From Romanomermis culicivorax (taxonomy: Eukaryota; Nematoda; Enoplea; Mermithida; Mermithidae), in assembly GCA_963922205.1 (NCBI GenBank), contig CAWUHX010000029.1, positions 310,001 to 374,000 of the forward strand: a stretch of 64,000 nucleotides of DNA, read 5' to 3'. Made by a program: the position numbers and the translations under genes. The notes under the pieces are model-generated. The model did not search any database. It saw only the letters and a list, made by a program, of their open reading frames with translations, and was not told the origin of the DNA. Below are positions 13,101 to 24,531 of this stretch, piece by piece (position 1 is the stretch's first letter; the number at the start of each line of letters is the position of its first letter).

Positions 13101-14077
13101 GAGGAGGGGTCTCTCAAGGAAAAAAATCGATTTTTTTCACGAAAAAAGTCTAAAAAATAGTAATTTTTTTCTAAAAAGACCGAAAAAAATGTGTTCATGG
13201 CGCGAAGCGCCCTGAAAATTCACATTTTTGACCATTTTTTGTTCAAAAATTGACATTTTTCATCAAAAAATTGACATTTTTCCGACCAAAAGAATGGGGG
13301 TTCCAAGGGCTACCATATGGCTAGGCATAGGATTGGAAAATCCTGGGGGCGGTCGCCCAATGGCTAGCCATATGGTCGACAATTTCTGGGGGGGGGTTCC
13401 CATAGCACTTCACTCCCCCCCAATTACATGTATGAGCCTAAATATTATTCTATCTAAGGTTGGGAGGGACTACTGAACTAATAAATCACTATAAAAATTA
13501 CTGAACTACTAGAAACGCAAATCGCACCGCTGAACCACTAGAGAGAAGATTGCTAGTTCAGTAATTCAGTAGTGGTGCTACATTCTTCGGCTGAACCAGC
13601 AACTACTAGAACTTGCACCATTCTTGCAGATCGGCCGTCGTTCTTAGTGATTCAGTAATCGATTATTTTTTTCGATCCGACTACTAAATCTTTGAATCCA
13701 TAATTCAGCGAAGTTTTCGACTATTAAACACTGAACCTCCAGCGTAGTTCAATAGTCGCTATTGTTTGTATTATGAGCTTTCGAAATTATTAATGTCGAG
13801 GGGCAAAAGGGACGAAAATATCGAAGCGAACCGTGAAGAACCAGTATTTTGTACGAAAAATATCAGTTCAGGTTCGGGAATTTCATGTTATTCCATTACT
13901 GTTAAAGAATTTCAACGGCAAGTTTTTCTTCTTTTTCAAAAAGGAAAAAAAATTTCAAATATCGATTAACCGTTGCACTTCTACTAACTAATGATCAGTT
14001 GAACAATTTTACGAAGCACTCGTTTTAATAAATAAAAATTACTCACCCCAAGTATTTTTGCCACCAAATTGAGCCAT
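4181..14077 (-). CDS. CCAR1: CCAR1/CARP-1-like cell cycle and apoptosis regulator, 5' two-fifths (7 exons)
   Basis: Exons read on the minus strand: 14077-14047, 11537-11443, 11031-10760, 10275-10116, 5371-5045, 4768-4569, 4409-4181. All junctions have GT/AG signals and matching phases, giving 438 codons. The start MAQFGG is the CCAR1 N-terminus. A Q-rich stretch (about residues 95-106) precedes the S1-like domain (about 107-170; GTVTKLQEQYGFVDDDVFF, then YNPSMPFKWNA). An RS-rich linker (about 187-350, many SRS/RRSP words) ends in RYAPYIPKF. The last exon starts the conserved CCAR core (RKRYDNLHIASDFF, then IDPPDANSKYSAK). In other animals CCAR1 is a nuclear coactivator acting with Mediator, nuclear receptors and p53, and in splicing. 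The SAP, EF-hand and coiled-coil part is not found in 1-4180 and probably lies beyond the left edge. Introns of 2.5 and 4.7 kb hold repeats. An additional small exon in the 4.7-kb intron is not excluded. Confidence 0.93.
6017..6092. repeat. 38-bp tandem duplication in CCAR1 intron 4
   Basis: TTTTTAAGTCT-GAATGATGTTCAGAC-TGACCAATGA occurs twice in succession with a few base differences. Confidence 0.8.
6638..6840. repeat. Diverged copy of the GACCAGTTGGGG / ACCAAGTTGG family, in CCAR1 intron 4
   Basis: The sequence order GTCCGACCAGTTGGGG, AAATTTTGGGG, GACCAAGTTGGAGGG and CCCCAATTAAGG follows that of 18797-19032, but its G runs are shorter and interrupted. Overlapping frames on both strands here are repeat artefacts. 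Confidence 0.55.
7306..7485. repeat. MITE-like repeat with CAAGCCTGTAGCC / GGCCTATAGGCCTG ends, in CCAR1 intron 4
   Basis: Short inverted ends flank a G-rich left part (GGGGAGGGGGCAC) and a C-run right part. The layout is that of the MITE at 2051-2213. No TSD was recognised. Confidence 0.5.
8775..9454. mobile_element. Poly-G-rich element with TGACCGGA TSD, in CCAR1 intron 4
   Basis: It begins CATACCCGTATCCAGG and ends ATATGGGCCTG. The 8-bp direct repeat TGACCGGA (8767-8774, 9455-9462) flanks it. Its right two-thirds is highly similar to 13035-13440, with GGGGTTCC, CCATATGG and long G/C runs. No coding capacity is seen. Confidence 0.7.
10430..10483. repeat. 27-bp tandem duplication in CCAR1 intron 3
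   Basis: The unit TTACATCCTCCGGTACCTAG plus GGAAAAA occurs twice, head to tail, without differences. Confidence 0.85.
12250..12920. repeat. TTTTTAGGAGCC-word repeat in CCAR1 intron 1
   Basis: TAGGAGCC and GGCTCCTA words cluster at both ends (12318-12370 and 12825-12900), ending in AAAAAAAGCCTG. A short relative with CAGGCTCTAATTTTT and AAAAAAACCCTG ends lies at about 26690-26796 within element F. This is probably an old MITE with tandem subterminal words; the ends are approximate. Confidence 0.45.
13035..13440. repeat. Second copy of the poly-G-rich family, in CCAR1 intron 1
   Basis: It shares long near-identical stretches in the same orientation with about 9045-9430 (GAGGTCTGGGG, CAGTAATTCC, GGGGTCTCTCAAGG, then CCATATGG words). 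It lacks the part corresponding to the left end of the copy at 8775, so it is truncated or recombined. The ends are not defined. Confidence 0.65.
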
Positions 14078-14130
14078 GACGGTAAATCATACAGTTTTCA
14101 GTAATTCGAAATTTGTAATCGATAGGCTAA
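14078..14130 (-). promoter_or_regulatory. Probable CCAR1 5' UTR with upstream splice acceptor
   Basis: Reading the minus strand towards the ATG at 14077, a T-rich run ending in TTTTAG lies at about 14137-14131, 53 bases before the start codon, with no in-frame coding sequence between them. It could be the acceptor of a 5' UTR intron or a trans-splice site. No TATA box or initiator could be assigned. Confidence 0.35.
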
Positions 14131-14504
14131 CTAAAACGTAAGTATTTTAGAATGACCAAATCATATAAATTAAACTGAGATAACTGTAGAAAAGTTATTG
14201 CCTCGCTTCAAACGTTGTGGAGGGCGAGAACACGTTTTGAGTAGATATGACTGAATGCTATTGCACGGGAAAAAGCTTTAAAGTCACTTTAAACGTCACA
14301 CAGTCGCAAGGAGCACATAGACCTTAACTAACTAACATAAGATGCATGATTAAGCATATGTGGATGAGTCAAACAAACGCCCGGAGGGCGCAATGTGGGT
14401 TCGCGTTCTTCTAATAACCGTATGTATGTACGTGTACGTATATAATATGTTTAAGCGTGTATGTAGGTAATTAGGAACTACATTTCGCCAGTCTAACTAG
14501 TACC

Positions 14505-14645
14505 AGAGATGTACATCGGGTACCCGGACCCGAAATGAGACCTGAAATTACACGACCATTTTGTTTGACCCGGACCCGATATTCTCAAAATTTTGAACCC
14601 GGACCCGATATTCCTAAAATTCGGACCCGGACCCGATGAAATTGT
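14505..14645. repeat. Tandem CCCGGACCCGATATT repeat
   Basis: The words CCCGGACCCGAT and CGGGTACCCGGACCCGA are repeated about five times within 140 bases, beginning with an inverted GGGTACCCG. It lies upstream of the CCAR1 start. It resembles the subterminal arrays of the foldback elements here, but only one arm was recognised. Confidence 0.5.
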
Positions 14646-15214
14646 CACAATTCTGATTCGGCTGTATGAAATAGTCATTCAGCTGAAAGCAAATTACCCA
14701 TGTTAAAGAATATGATGACACATCAATTAACTAAAGAAATATGAAAATTAACAAATCAACACCTAGTTGTTTAAATCATCTTGAGACTGACTTAGATTTA
14801 AAACCTACAGCAACCAGGTTATATTTCATAAGAAGTTTTTCGGCCGTTTTCCTTGTAATCGTCGTCTTTTCAGTCTTGATTTTTATTATTATATTAATCT
14901 AAGGATCAAAAATTAAATTATAGAGATGCTTACTCGCTTACTCTGCCAAAAACTACGTTTTTTGGCCCCTGTCATTTTTTCCCCAAATAGTGCTTTTGGG
15001 GGGGGGAATTCGGAAAAGGGAAAAAAATTTCCATTTGGGGAAGAAAATTTTGAGCATCGGATACAGAAATGATGCATTTTCGTGCATTTTAGAAGGTCCA
15101 AATCTCAAAATTTTTCCCGCGCTTCGCGCCGATTATAACTAGAATAGTCAGTATCATGGCCATGCGCAAGGGGGGGCGGGGGGGGGCGGCCGCCCCCCCC
15201 CCATTGAGGCAGTA

Positions 15215-16033
15215 ACTCTAAACCGAAAACATGCGTTTTGGTGGACTTGAAAAGGTCAAAATCTCAAAATTTTCCGGCGCTTCGCGCCGGTCATGGGTAT
15301 AATTATAACTATATTCTACCGGGCGCGGCCGTTAGCATATCTACTTCGACTTACTAATTAATGATCAACAGTTTCTATCAATCAAGTTAGCTCGTTTCAT
15401 TTTCTAATCGTTTACAGTCAATTATGTCGCCGAAAATAGAGATTTTTCATCAAGTCTCTCAATTTTTTCTCTCGATGATTGGAATTTTTTAAACGTTTGC
15501 AATCCGAACTTTTGCGTTTATTGAAGGTGGAAATTGAAGACATTACTCTAGAACGCGATTTCAAAACATTTGTTCACGAATTATCGATGGAGAAATTTAT
15601 TTTTCAGCGTTTTAGAATACAAAAACCCGAAAATTTTTCCGGCGCTGCGCGCCGGAATGGGAGGCAAATTACGCTTCATCAGTCTGATTATAATTTTTTT
15701 CTCAACGTTATGAAAGTTCATTTTCCAGCGTTTTAGAAAGTGCAAAATCAAAAAATTTTTCCGGCGCTCGGCGCCGGACCATTCTATAGAACACCAATAT
15801 ATTCTTCATGAGCTCATTTTGACTAACATAACCAGAATTTTCTCAATTTTTTTCCTCATTTTTGCAGGTTTCTGACTACAAATACAACAAAATGCTTGGG
15901 TATGCTCCTAAAATGCATAAAAAAGGATCCGTAGCCACATTATAAGCGTTTTTAAAAATGTGGAAAATTTTTGGAAAATGGAGGAAAAAATTTTGGGTCC
16001 GGTTCTCATGTGGAAAAAATCTTAGAGGAAAAA
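15215..16033. repeat. Dispersed GGCGC-palindrome family, right member of the inverted pair
   Basis: This is the inverted counterpart of 1238-2330. It contains three GGCGC-nnn-GCGCC units (around 15278, 15640 and 15757). The nearby stretches 16130-16270 and 18285-18420 are direct copies of each other and of the adjoining part of the family (TCTACCTTCA, GTTTTCATCATCTT, GGTAATCTTCAATA). Confidence 0.65.
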
Positions 16034-18796
16034 AAACGGTGATGCACACAGTAATCCGCGTAAGATCAACATTTTCTGGGGCTATTCAGTGAAAAAATCT
16101 AGTCCGCCCCCCCCCATGAAAAAATCCAGCATGTCTACCTTCACTTATTATTTAATCTGTGATAGTTTTCATCATCTTAAGCGTGTTATCGCATGTTTTA
16201 ATCGGTAATCTTCAATATTTTATCTTGTAATTTCATGGAGATCCGCATTTCTCCATTCACACATTTTTCGAGGAAGATCAATACGTCAAGTCTCTAAGCT
16301 TTGTGAAGCAATTGACCGCTGGTCACTCGGCTGGTCTGGTCACTCGGATGACCCCTGGGCACCAATCTTGAGTGAAAATTAGATAACATTCAAATTGCCA
16401 GTTAATGGGCTGATTCTCGCTTGGCGCCGAAACAATAATTTAGCCTTTCATCTTGTTCATAAAATTTTGCTGATCATTTTTCAGCTATGCCCAGTCCGCG
16501 GAAACAACTCCTGATAGCAGTGGACACTGCCGCAAATTGGCCGATTTTGATAGAAGATATGCGCGTTTGGCGAAAATGTGATATTTAGCCGGAAGGTAAA
16601 CATGATAAAAGCCGCGGGTAAACTGCAGATGACGGTGGCGAATTTACCCTACCTTCAAAATTTTCCTTAGGCTTAGGCTTAGGGTACAGTGCTGTAGAGG
16701 CTCTCCCAAATGTTTCGGCGTGGCCGCGGCCAAATGGTTTGGCGTGGCCACCGCCAATTTCGGCGTGGCCACCGTCATCTGTAAAAACTCCAAAGCCGCG
16801 CCTGAGCTACTAAATAAATAATGATGATTATTAAAGTTTTCGCGCCAGAAAAATTTGAGATTTGGATTTTTACTCGATTCACTCGTAACATGATCAAAAA
16901 TATGCAAATTTGAAGAAAAAAATTGCCATAGGTATGACACCCTGTTTCCAGTCAAAATATTCGCTTTTAGGAAAAACCATGATTACTGTAGCTTATGTTG
17001 ATAGGTTAGGTTCTTTTACGGTAGCTTATCATTGGAAATGATCGGTGGAGTGATTTTGGGAGCAGAAGGAAATAATTTTCGTCAAAAATTGGAAAAAAAT
17101 TTGCATATTTTTCATTATTTAAAAATTTGAATAATTTTGCTTCAACTTGGTTTCCGCGCCTCCATTTGCTATCCATTGATCATTTCAGGTGATAAACTGC
17201 CGAAAAATATGTGTTTTGCTTATTTTTGGACTTCACGCCTAAAAAATACTCCGCCCCTGATTCTCCATCAAAAAATATGTTCGTTGACTTGGGTGACCAC
17301 TGGTCCCTCCGTTGACCACTGGTCATTCAGAGAACCACTGGTCTGAATCTCGATTTAACACAGCACAACATATAATTACTTTGTTCATTATTCTTCAAAA
17401 TATAACACAATCATTATACTCATAAAGTTAGCATTTACCTAGGTCACTCGGGTCAAAGGTTGACTAAATTTTGATCATCGCGTCCGAAACCGCGATGCGT
17501 AATCAAATAGCTGCTTTGAGTTTCGCGCGCAAACAACGCGATTCACAAGTACTTGCGTTTATTGTATGACGTCAACATGCTACTACGTTTACTGTAGGTA
17601 CCTTCTGCGTTACTAACGCTATAGGGTGGGTGTGAACCAGACGCAGTAATACCGAAAATGATTGATCTTTCCAAATCTACTCAGATCACCCAACAAAAAT
17701 TATTTTTGAAGACAATACAGCATGTCAAAGTGGGTATACCCCTTTTTGATCAAAGTCAACCCACTTCACCTTATAGATTAAGTGATAAATGAAAGTAGAC
17801 ATTATAAAAGCCGCGCCTGAGCTGCTTCATAAATAATGATGATTATTAAAGTTATAACCGGCGCGCAGCGCCGGAAAATTTTGAGATTTGGACCTCCTAA
17901 AATGCACCAAAATGCATCTTTTCAGTGTGGAAGCCCCAAATTTTTCTTCCACATTTGTGGAAAAACCTCAAAAATTTTTCCACATTCCAGATTTTTTCCG
18001 CATTATAGTGCAAATAATGGAAAAAAACAGTGGTAAGCCCTTGACCCACTGTTTTTTTCCCCAAATCGTGCTTTTTCGGGAAAAAAAATTGGAAAGGGGA
18101 AAAAAATTTTGGGCTCTTTCCCCATTTGGATAAGAAAATTTTGGGGATCGGATACAGAAAAGATGCATTTCGGTGCATTTTAGAATGTCATAATCTCACA
18201 ATTTTCCGGCGCTTCGCGCCGTTTATAACTTTAATAATCATTATTATGCATTACTTAGCTCAGGCGCGGCTTTTAGCACGTCTACCTTCATTTATCACAT
18301 AATCCATTAGTTTTCATCATCTTGAACGTATATTATCTCATGTTTTCATTGGTAATCTTCAATAGTTTAACATGATATTTAATGAAGATTCGCATTTTTT
18401 CCTTTTGAGAAAGATCAGTACGTCAAGTCTCTAAGCTTTTTGATGCGATTATTTCTTTTCTAACGTAAAATCAATTCAAACGCTTCATGGAAATATCTTT
18501 CGGAAATTTATACCCTACATCAGAGGCCCCCAAGGTCAGATGTTTCAGGTAGGGGTAAAATTGAGAATTTGCGGGGGTAGTGTAGCTAAATGTCCACTAA
18601 ACATGTAATTTTGTCTCAAAATTAGGCAGCCAGTGATCGATTTCAAGGACTTTAGGTAGGGGTAATACCCCCCTCATACCCCTCCCCATGGGGCACTCTG
18701 CCCTACATACTCATATATTTTCGACCAAGTATGAAAGTTTACAAATTAATTATACTGGTTTTAAAATTTTTCAAGTAAAATTCTAGAAATTACGAC
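16034..18796. other. Intergenic repeat mosaic upstream of CCAR1
   Basis: Besides the GGCGC family this holds GGCGTGGCCACCGCCAA units (16690-16780, tandem) and two clusters of GACCACTGGTC-like words in opposite orientations (16315-16370 and 17285-17345) that may be arms of another foldback element. No exon was recognised. Confidence 0.5.
17840..18250. repeat. GGCGC-palindrome family copy with two facing palindromes
   Basis: CCGGCGCGCAGCGCCGG near 17857 and CCGGCGCTTCGCGCCG near 18205 face each other. They are flanked by AATAATGATGATTATTAAAG and its near inverse, making a 400-bp imperfect foldback. GAAAAAAATT-type words dominate the centre. All frames here are repeat artefacts. The same palindrome recurs near 1580, 2232, 9597, 15118, 25383, 26604, 29676 and 30598. 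Confidence 0.6.
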
Positions 18797-19032
18797 TTTA
18801 AGACCTCCGACCAGTTGGGCGGGGGGTAAATCCGAAATTTTTGGGGGGGGGGGGGGGTAGGAAAAAGTCAAAATTTTTCCCAAAAAAGGCCAAAAACATA
18901 CACTTTTTTGAAAATTTTTTTAATTTTTTCCAAACTGGGGGGGGGGGTTGGGGGGGGGAATGATTTTGGGTACAGGGTTGGCCAAGTTGGGGGGGTCCCC
19001 CCCCAACTCCCCCCCCCCCCCAAGTACAGGTA
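18797..19032. repeat. Poly-G-rich element related to the insertion at 30231-30437 (opposite orientation)
   Basis: It starts TTTAAGACCTCCGACCAGTTGG and ends CCAAGTACAGGTAT, the reverse complement of the related insertion. Several G runs of 9-16 bases occur. No TSD was found. A more diverged relative (GTCCGACCAGTTGGGG to CCCCAATTAAGG) lies at about 6638-6840. Confidence 0.6.
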
Positions 19033-22000
19033 TGCTTTTGAACACAAAATTCAAATCTAATTCTTGAAACAAATGTTCGGAAAATTGATTTTCCAGCGTC
19101 GCAGAATATCAATACCCAAAAAATTTTTAAATTAACATCCATTTTAAAAAATTAACATCCATTTTGGGTTCTCACTTGTCATCATAGAGAACCTAACCAT
19201 CGATTTCTTATGTAATTCTCAAAGTCATTATGCTTTTGGATAGTTTGCTTGAAAATTTGTTCCAATGCTAGTAGATTAAACTTTGAACTCGAAAATTTCA
19301 ATTTTTTTCCTCAATTTTAATGAATTAACGGGTCTAAAAACACCAGCAGCAGGGTTGGCAAGGCTTTGGTTTTTGGTTTTTTTGGTTTTTTGAAAAAACA
19401 AAAAGATTGGAAAATCTCCGGTTTTTTCCCAAAATCATTGGGAAACTGTTTTTTCACATCAGTCGATCTTCTAGGCATGTATTGGTATCTATCTAAATCA
19501 ACAAAACAATTAATTTAGTTGAATCGACTTCACTACAAAGTAGAAAAAAGTCGTATTTTTATGATACATTTCGTACTCAAAAGATGCAATATAAATCAAT
19601 CGATATCTTTTGTATCCATCTTGCAATCACACATTTAGTACATGAGTCAACTTTGCTATAATTTTCTCACAAAAAAGTAGACACTAAACCTTTCGTGGAG
19701 TGTACTCCACCGCCGACCATACGAAGTGACATCCATTGATCCATATCATCATCAAAATGTTATAAAACAGAGTTTAATATACTGAATTTATTGTAACGGT
19801 AAGCTTTTTAATTTTCTTAGCTCGAAATTTCAGAATATAAATGAGACAGCAATAATAAAATTTTATACAGATCAGTTAAGCGTACTGTAGGTTAACAAAG
19901 AGAGGAGCTTTTTAGTGGTCCATTTTTATGGGACTTGACGTCGCTACTAAGTAGAAAAAATTGTGCAAAAATATGTATATCTAATCATGCAAGCGAGAAT
20001 AGTATATATATAATAAGACCCACTTGCTGTAGTTATAGCTCATGGACAGGCTTGAAAAGCAAAAATTTGGAAACATCTGAAATGTCTATGTGTGGCCTTC
20101 AACTGCAGTTTGTAATATTAATAACATCTTATCGGAAAAGATATACTTAAAAATTGTGTCATTTCAACTTGTCTGTGCATGTGATGCATTGATACAATTT
20201 TGTAGTTGATTTCTTTTGAGTTTTGATTACGTACATTGTGTATTGTATATTTCTCTTTATTTGTAATTTTTCTTCTTTTCATTGAATTTGCCCCTTACAT
20301 ATCGCATGCTCTGTCCCATTTTTACTTTTCTTATGTTCTTCACTCATGGTTTCTTTCTTATGCGCCCACTATTACTGTATTTCTATTGCTATAATTGGGA
20401 TTTCCCGTAGCATAAAATAATGACACTTCTGATAAGATTAATACTTCTAGCTGCCATTTTACGGCTCCCTAACTAGTCTTCAGGGTTGGCAAGGCTTTGG
20501 TTTTTTGGTTTTTGGTTTTTTTGGTTTTTTAAAAAAACCAAAAAATTGGAAAATCTTTGGTTTTTTGGTTTTTTTCCGAAATCATCGGGAAACTGTTTTT
20601 TCACATTAGTCGATCTTCTAGGCATGTATTGGTGTGTATCTAAATCAACAAAACAATTAATTTAGTTGAATTGACTTCATTACAAAGTAGAAAAAAGTCG
20701 TATTTTTATGATACATTTCGTACTCAAAAGATGTAATAAAAATCAATCGATATCCTTTGTATCCATCTTGCAACCACACATTTAGTATATGAGTCAACTT
20801 TGCTATAATTTGCTCACAAAAAAGTAGACACTAAATCTTTCGTGGAGTGTACTCCGACCATACGGGGTGACATCCATTGATCCATATCATCTTCAAAATG
20901 TTATAAAATATGATTGAGTTTAATATACTGAATTTATTGTTACGGTAAGCTTTTTAATTTTCTTAGCTCGAAATTTCAGAATATAAATGAGACAACAATA
21001 ATAAAATTTTATACAGATCAGTCAAGCATACTGTAGGTTAACAAAGAGAGGAGCTTTTGAGTGGTTCATTTTTATGGGACTTGACGTCGCTACTAAGTAG
21101 AAAAAATCATACAAAAATATGTATCTATCATGCAAGCGAGAATATTTAAAGACCCATTTGCTGTAGTTATAGCTCGCAGACAGGTTTGAAAAGCAAAAAT
21201 TTGGAAACATCTGTAATGTCTATGTGCAGGGTTGGCAAGGCTTTGGTTTTTTGGTTTTTGGTTTTTTTGGTTTTTTAAAAAAACCAAAAAATTGGAAAAT
21301 CTCTGGTTTTTTGGTTTTTTTGGTTTTTTCCAAAATCATTGGGAAACTGTTTTTTCACATTAGTCGATCTTCTAGGCATGTTTTGGTGTCTATCTAAATC
21401 AACAAAACAATTAATTTAGTTGAATTGACTTCACTACAAAGTAGAAAAAAGTCGTATTTTTATGCTACATTTTGTACTCAAAAGGTGTAATATAAATTAA
21501 TCGATATCCTTTGCATCCATCTTGCAAGCACACATTTAGTACATGAGTCAATTTTGCTATAATTTGCTCACAAAAAAGTAGATGCTAAATCTTTCGTGGA
21601 GTGTACTTCAACCATACGGGGTGACATCCATTGATCCATATCATCATCAAAATGTTATAAAACAGAGTTTAATATACTGAATTTATTGTAACGGTAAGCT
21701 TTTTAACTTTCTTAGCTCGAAATTTCAGAATATAAATGAGACAGCAATAATAAAATTTTATGCAGATCAGTTAAGCATACTGTAGGTTAACAAAGAGAGG
21801 AGCTTTTGAGTGGTTCATTTTTATGGGACTTGACGTCGCTACTAAGTAGAAAAAATCGTACAAAAATATGTATCTATCATGCAAGCGAGAATTGTATATA
21901 TATAATAAGACCCATTTGCTGTAGTTAAAGCTCGCAGACAGGTTTGAAAAGCAAAAATTTGGAAACATCTGAAATGTCTATGTGTGACCGTCAACTGCAG

Positions 22001-22373
22001 TTTGTAATATTAATAACATATGTAATAATCTATCAATTTAAAACCATCTTATCGAAAACGGTATACTTAAAAATTGTGTCATTTCAACTTTTCTGTGCAT
22101 ATGTATATATGTGATGCATTGATACAATTCTGTAGTTGATTTCTTTTGAGTTTTGATCATGTACATTGTGTATTGTATATTTCTCTTTATTTGTAATTTT
22201 TCTTCTTTTTCTTGAATTTACCCCTTACATATCGCATGCCCTGTTCCATTTTTACTTTTCTTATGTTCTTCACTCATGGTTCCTCTCTTATGTGCCCACT
22301 ATTACTGTATTTCTATTGCTATAATAGGGATTTCCTATAGCATAAAATAATGACACTTCCGATAAGATTAATA

Positions 22374-24531
22374 CAGTACGGGACAAATTCGTTGCAGCAC
22401 CAGTAATCTTTTGGTGAATGTCTTGGCGATATACTGGGTCTTTACTGGTAGAAATTTCGAGATGAAATAGCGGATTACTGGTGCTTTACTAGTTGATGAG
22501 TTTGGCGGCCATGACGCATTACTGGTGGATTACTGGTAACATACTTCAATAAAATACGATTGGGGGTCGTTCCCGCGAAAGGCCCGTTCCCGCGAAAGGC
22601 CCGTTCCCGCGAAAGGCTCGTTCCCGCGAAAATTGTATATGTTATACTGTTGTCGTATGTTTATACGTAGGGGGGTTCGTTGCCGCGAAAGGCTCAGTAT
22701 GTTATACCGTAAATTCAAAATTACCAACTTTTTCGTGATTTTTGAGCAAAAAAACATTTTTTGGATGTGTATGCCTATTTTTAGCTTTTGAAAGCTCATT
22801 TAATATGCGTCTTTTTAAAATCCGTATGTATGAGATAGGCACTCCCAGACCACCCACACCTGTAAGAGTTTCATTGCAGTAGTGCATAAATAAGCTCTTT
22901 AATTCTTTAATCTTTAATTTATCATTTTTAATTGTTTTATTTTTTATCTTAATTAAATCTTTTTTTTTTGTACGAAAAATGTTTTGCATATGCCTGTAAA
23001 ATTTTCGCGTTATCGAGCCTTTCGCGGTAACGGGCCTGCCCTTTCGCGGGATCGAGCCTTTCGCGGTATCGGGCCTGTTCGCGGTATCGGGCCTTTCGCG
23101 GTATCGGGCCATACCCATAAAATACACCCATACTATTTATAAGCAAGTAATCAATACAATGTCTGTAGTTTTGGCCTTCATTCTGCTTTGCGTTTTTCTC
23201 CTTAACAAAAATACGGACGTCTGCCATCCTCATGAATATTAATGAATCGAAAAGCATTTAGTTGTTTTCTCGCCTAAAAGTTGTGTGACGAAAAACGACC
23301 AGAAAGGAGGAATGGGCTTTTATTGTGACCGTTTCAGCCACTGAGCATTTCAGCTACTGAATACTTCTAGTTAAATATGAACTGATACTTGCTTTGTAGG
23401 TTTTAGTTTAGACGCGTTTCAAGATGCATATTATTATGTCATTAAAGCGGAAAGATTATGACCATCAATTTTCAGATAAAAGGAATTTGTGCAGTTTTTG
23501 TGTGACTTGTTTTCTTTTTAAATTTTTTTCGGTTTCCTACTTGGGAAAGATGAACATTGAGCAGGCTGTGTTCAGGCAAATGACAGTCCATGTGAAGAGT
23601 TTTTTTGACAAAATATCTTATAGTTCTTTTCCTTTTGAGAACCATAGCGAAAGCTATTTTTAGCTTTCATCAAAAAGACGATTATAGGTGTGCATTAAAG
23701 TTTGAAGCATACTGAGATGTGATCTATTTTTAAATATAGAAAAATCATAATTCTTTCTAGTTTTCAACCTGAATTTTCGCAATAAATATACTTAAAGGTT
23801 GATGTTCTATCATGTTCATGTGTATAAACAATAGTGGGTATTTAATTTCTGATGTGCGTCTCGATTTGGCAAGAAGCACATTTCATCAACTGAGACTGAT
23901 ACAGTCTTTGTTTATGGAAGTTTTCTGTAACTTCAGGCACCAATACTATTTTAGTTATTATTTTTCATGTAAAGTGTAAATAAATCAGTTCAAGTAATAT
24001 GGTAATAGTAGAATTAAAAATGTACATTTTGGTTGCTTTTGGAAAAGTTATCAATTCAAAATAAAAACGGATAAATACAAATAAATGAGTGGTGGATAAA
24101 TCAAGACATAGATGAAAACACTACATTGATGCATGCAGTGTCAGTTTAATTTCACTAAAATTGTACAGTAGCTATAATGCTAAGTGGCAGAACGCCCACA
24201 ATAAAATGCCATTTCTCTTTTTTGCTTCATTTATATTCATGAGGATGGCGGACGCCCATATTTTTGTGAAGGAGAAAAACGCAAAGCAGATAGAAGGCTA
24301 AAATCACGGACATTGTATTGATTACTTGCATATAAATAGTATGTGTACATATTTTATTGATGTATGTTACCAGTAATCCACCAGTAATGCGTCATGGCCG
24401 CCAAACTTATCAACTAGTAAAACACCAGTAATCCACTATTTCATCTCGAAATTTCTACCAGTAAAGACCCAGTAATCGCCAAGACATTCACCAGAAGATT
24501 ACTGGTGCTGCAACAAATTTGTCCCGTACTG
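22374..24531. mobile_element. Tc1/mariner-like non-autonomous element with ~300-bp inverted repeats, inserted in copy C
   Basis: The ends are CAGTACGGGACAAATT and its reverse complement. The flanking TA (22372-22373, 24532-24533) is duplicated: the uninterrupted sister copy reads GATTAATACTTCTAG (around 20450) with one TA. The right inverted repeat is continuous (about 24228-24531); the left one is split into 22374-22557 and about 23117-23250 by a later insertion. The 1-kb middle has no recognisable transposase; a 79-codon frame at 23424-23663 is unremarkable. Confidence 0.9.
22558..23116. mobile_element. Foldback element with minisatellite arms, inserted in the left inverted repeat of the Tc1/mariner-like element
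   Basis: It is flanked by the 9-bp direct repeat ATAAAATAC (22549-22557, 23117-23125). The opposite arm of the host element preserves the empty site (ATAAAATAT on the complementary strand near 24350). The left arm repeats CCGCGAAAGGCCCGTTC-like units (22573-22695); the right arm has the inverted form (about 23005-23110). The middle is AT-rich. A 9-bp TSD would suit a Mutator-like transposase, but no transposase is present. Confidence 0.8.
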
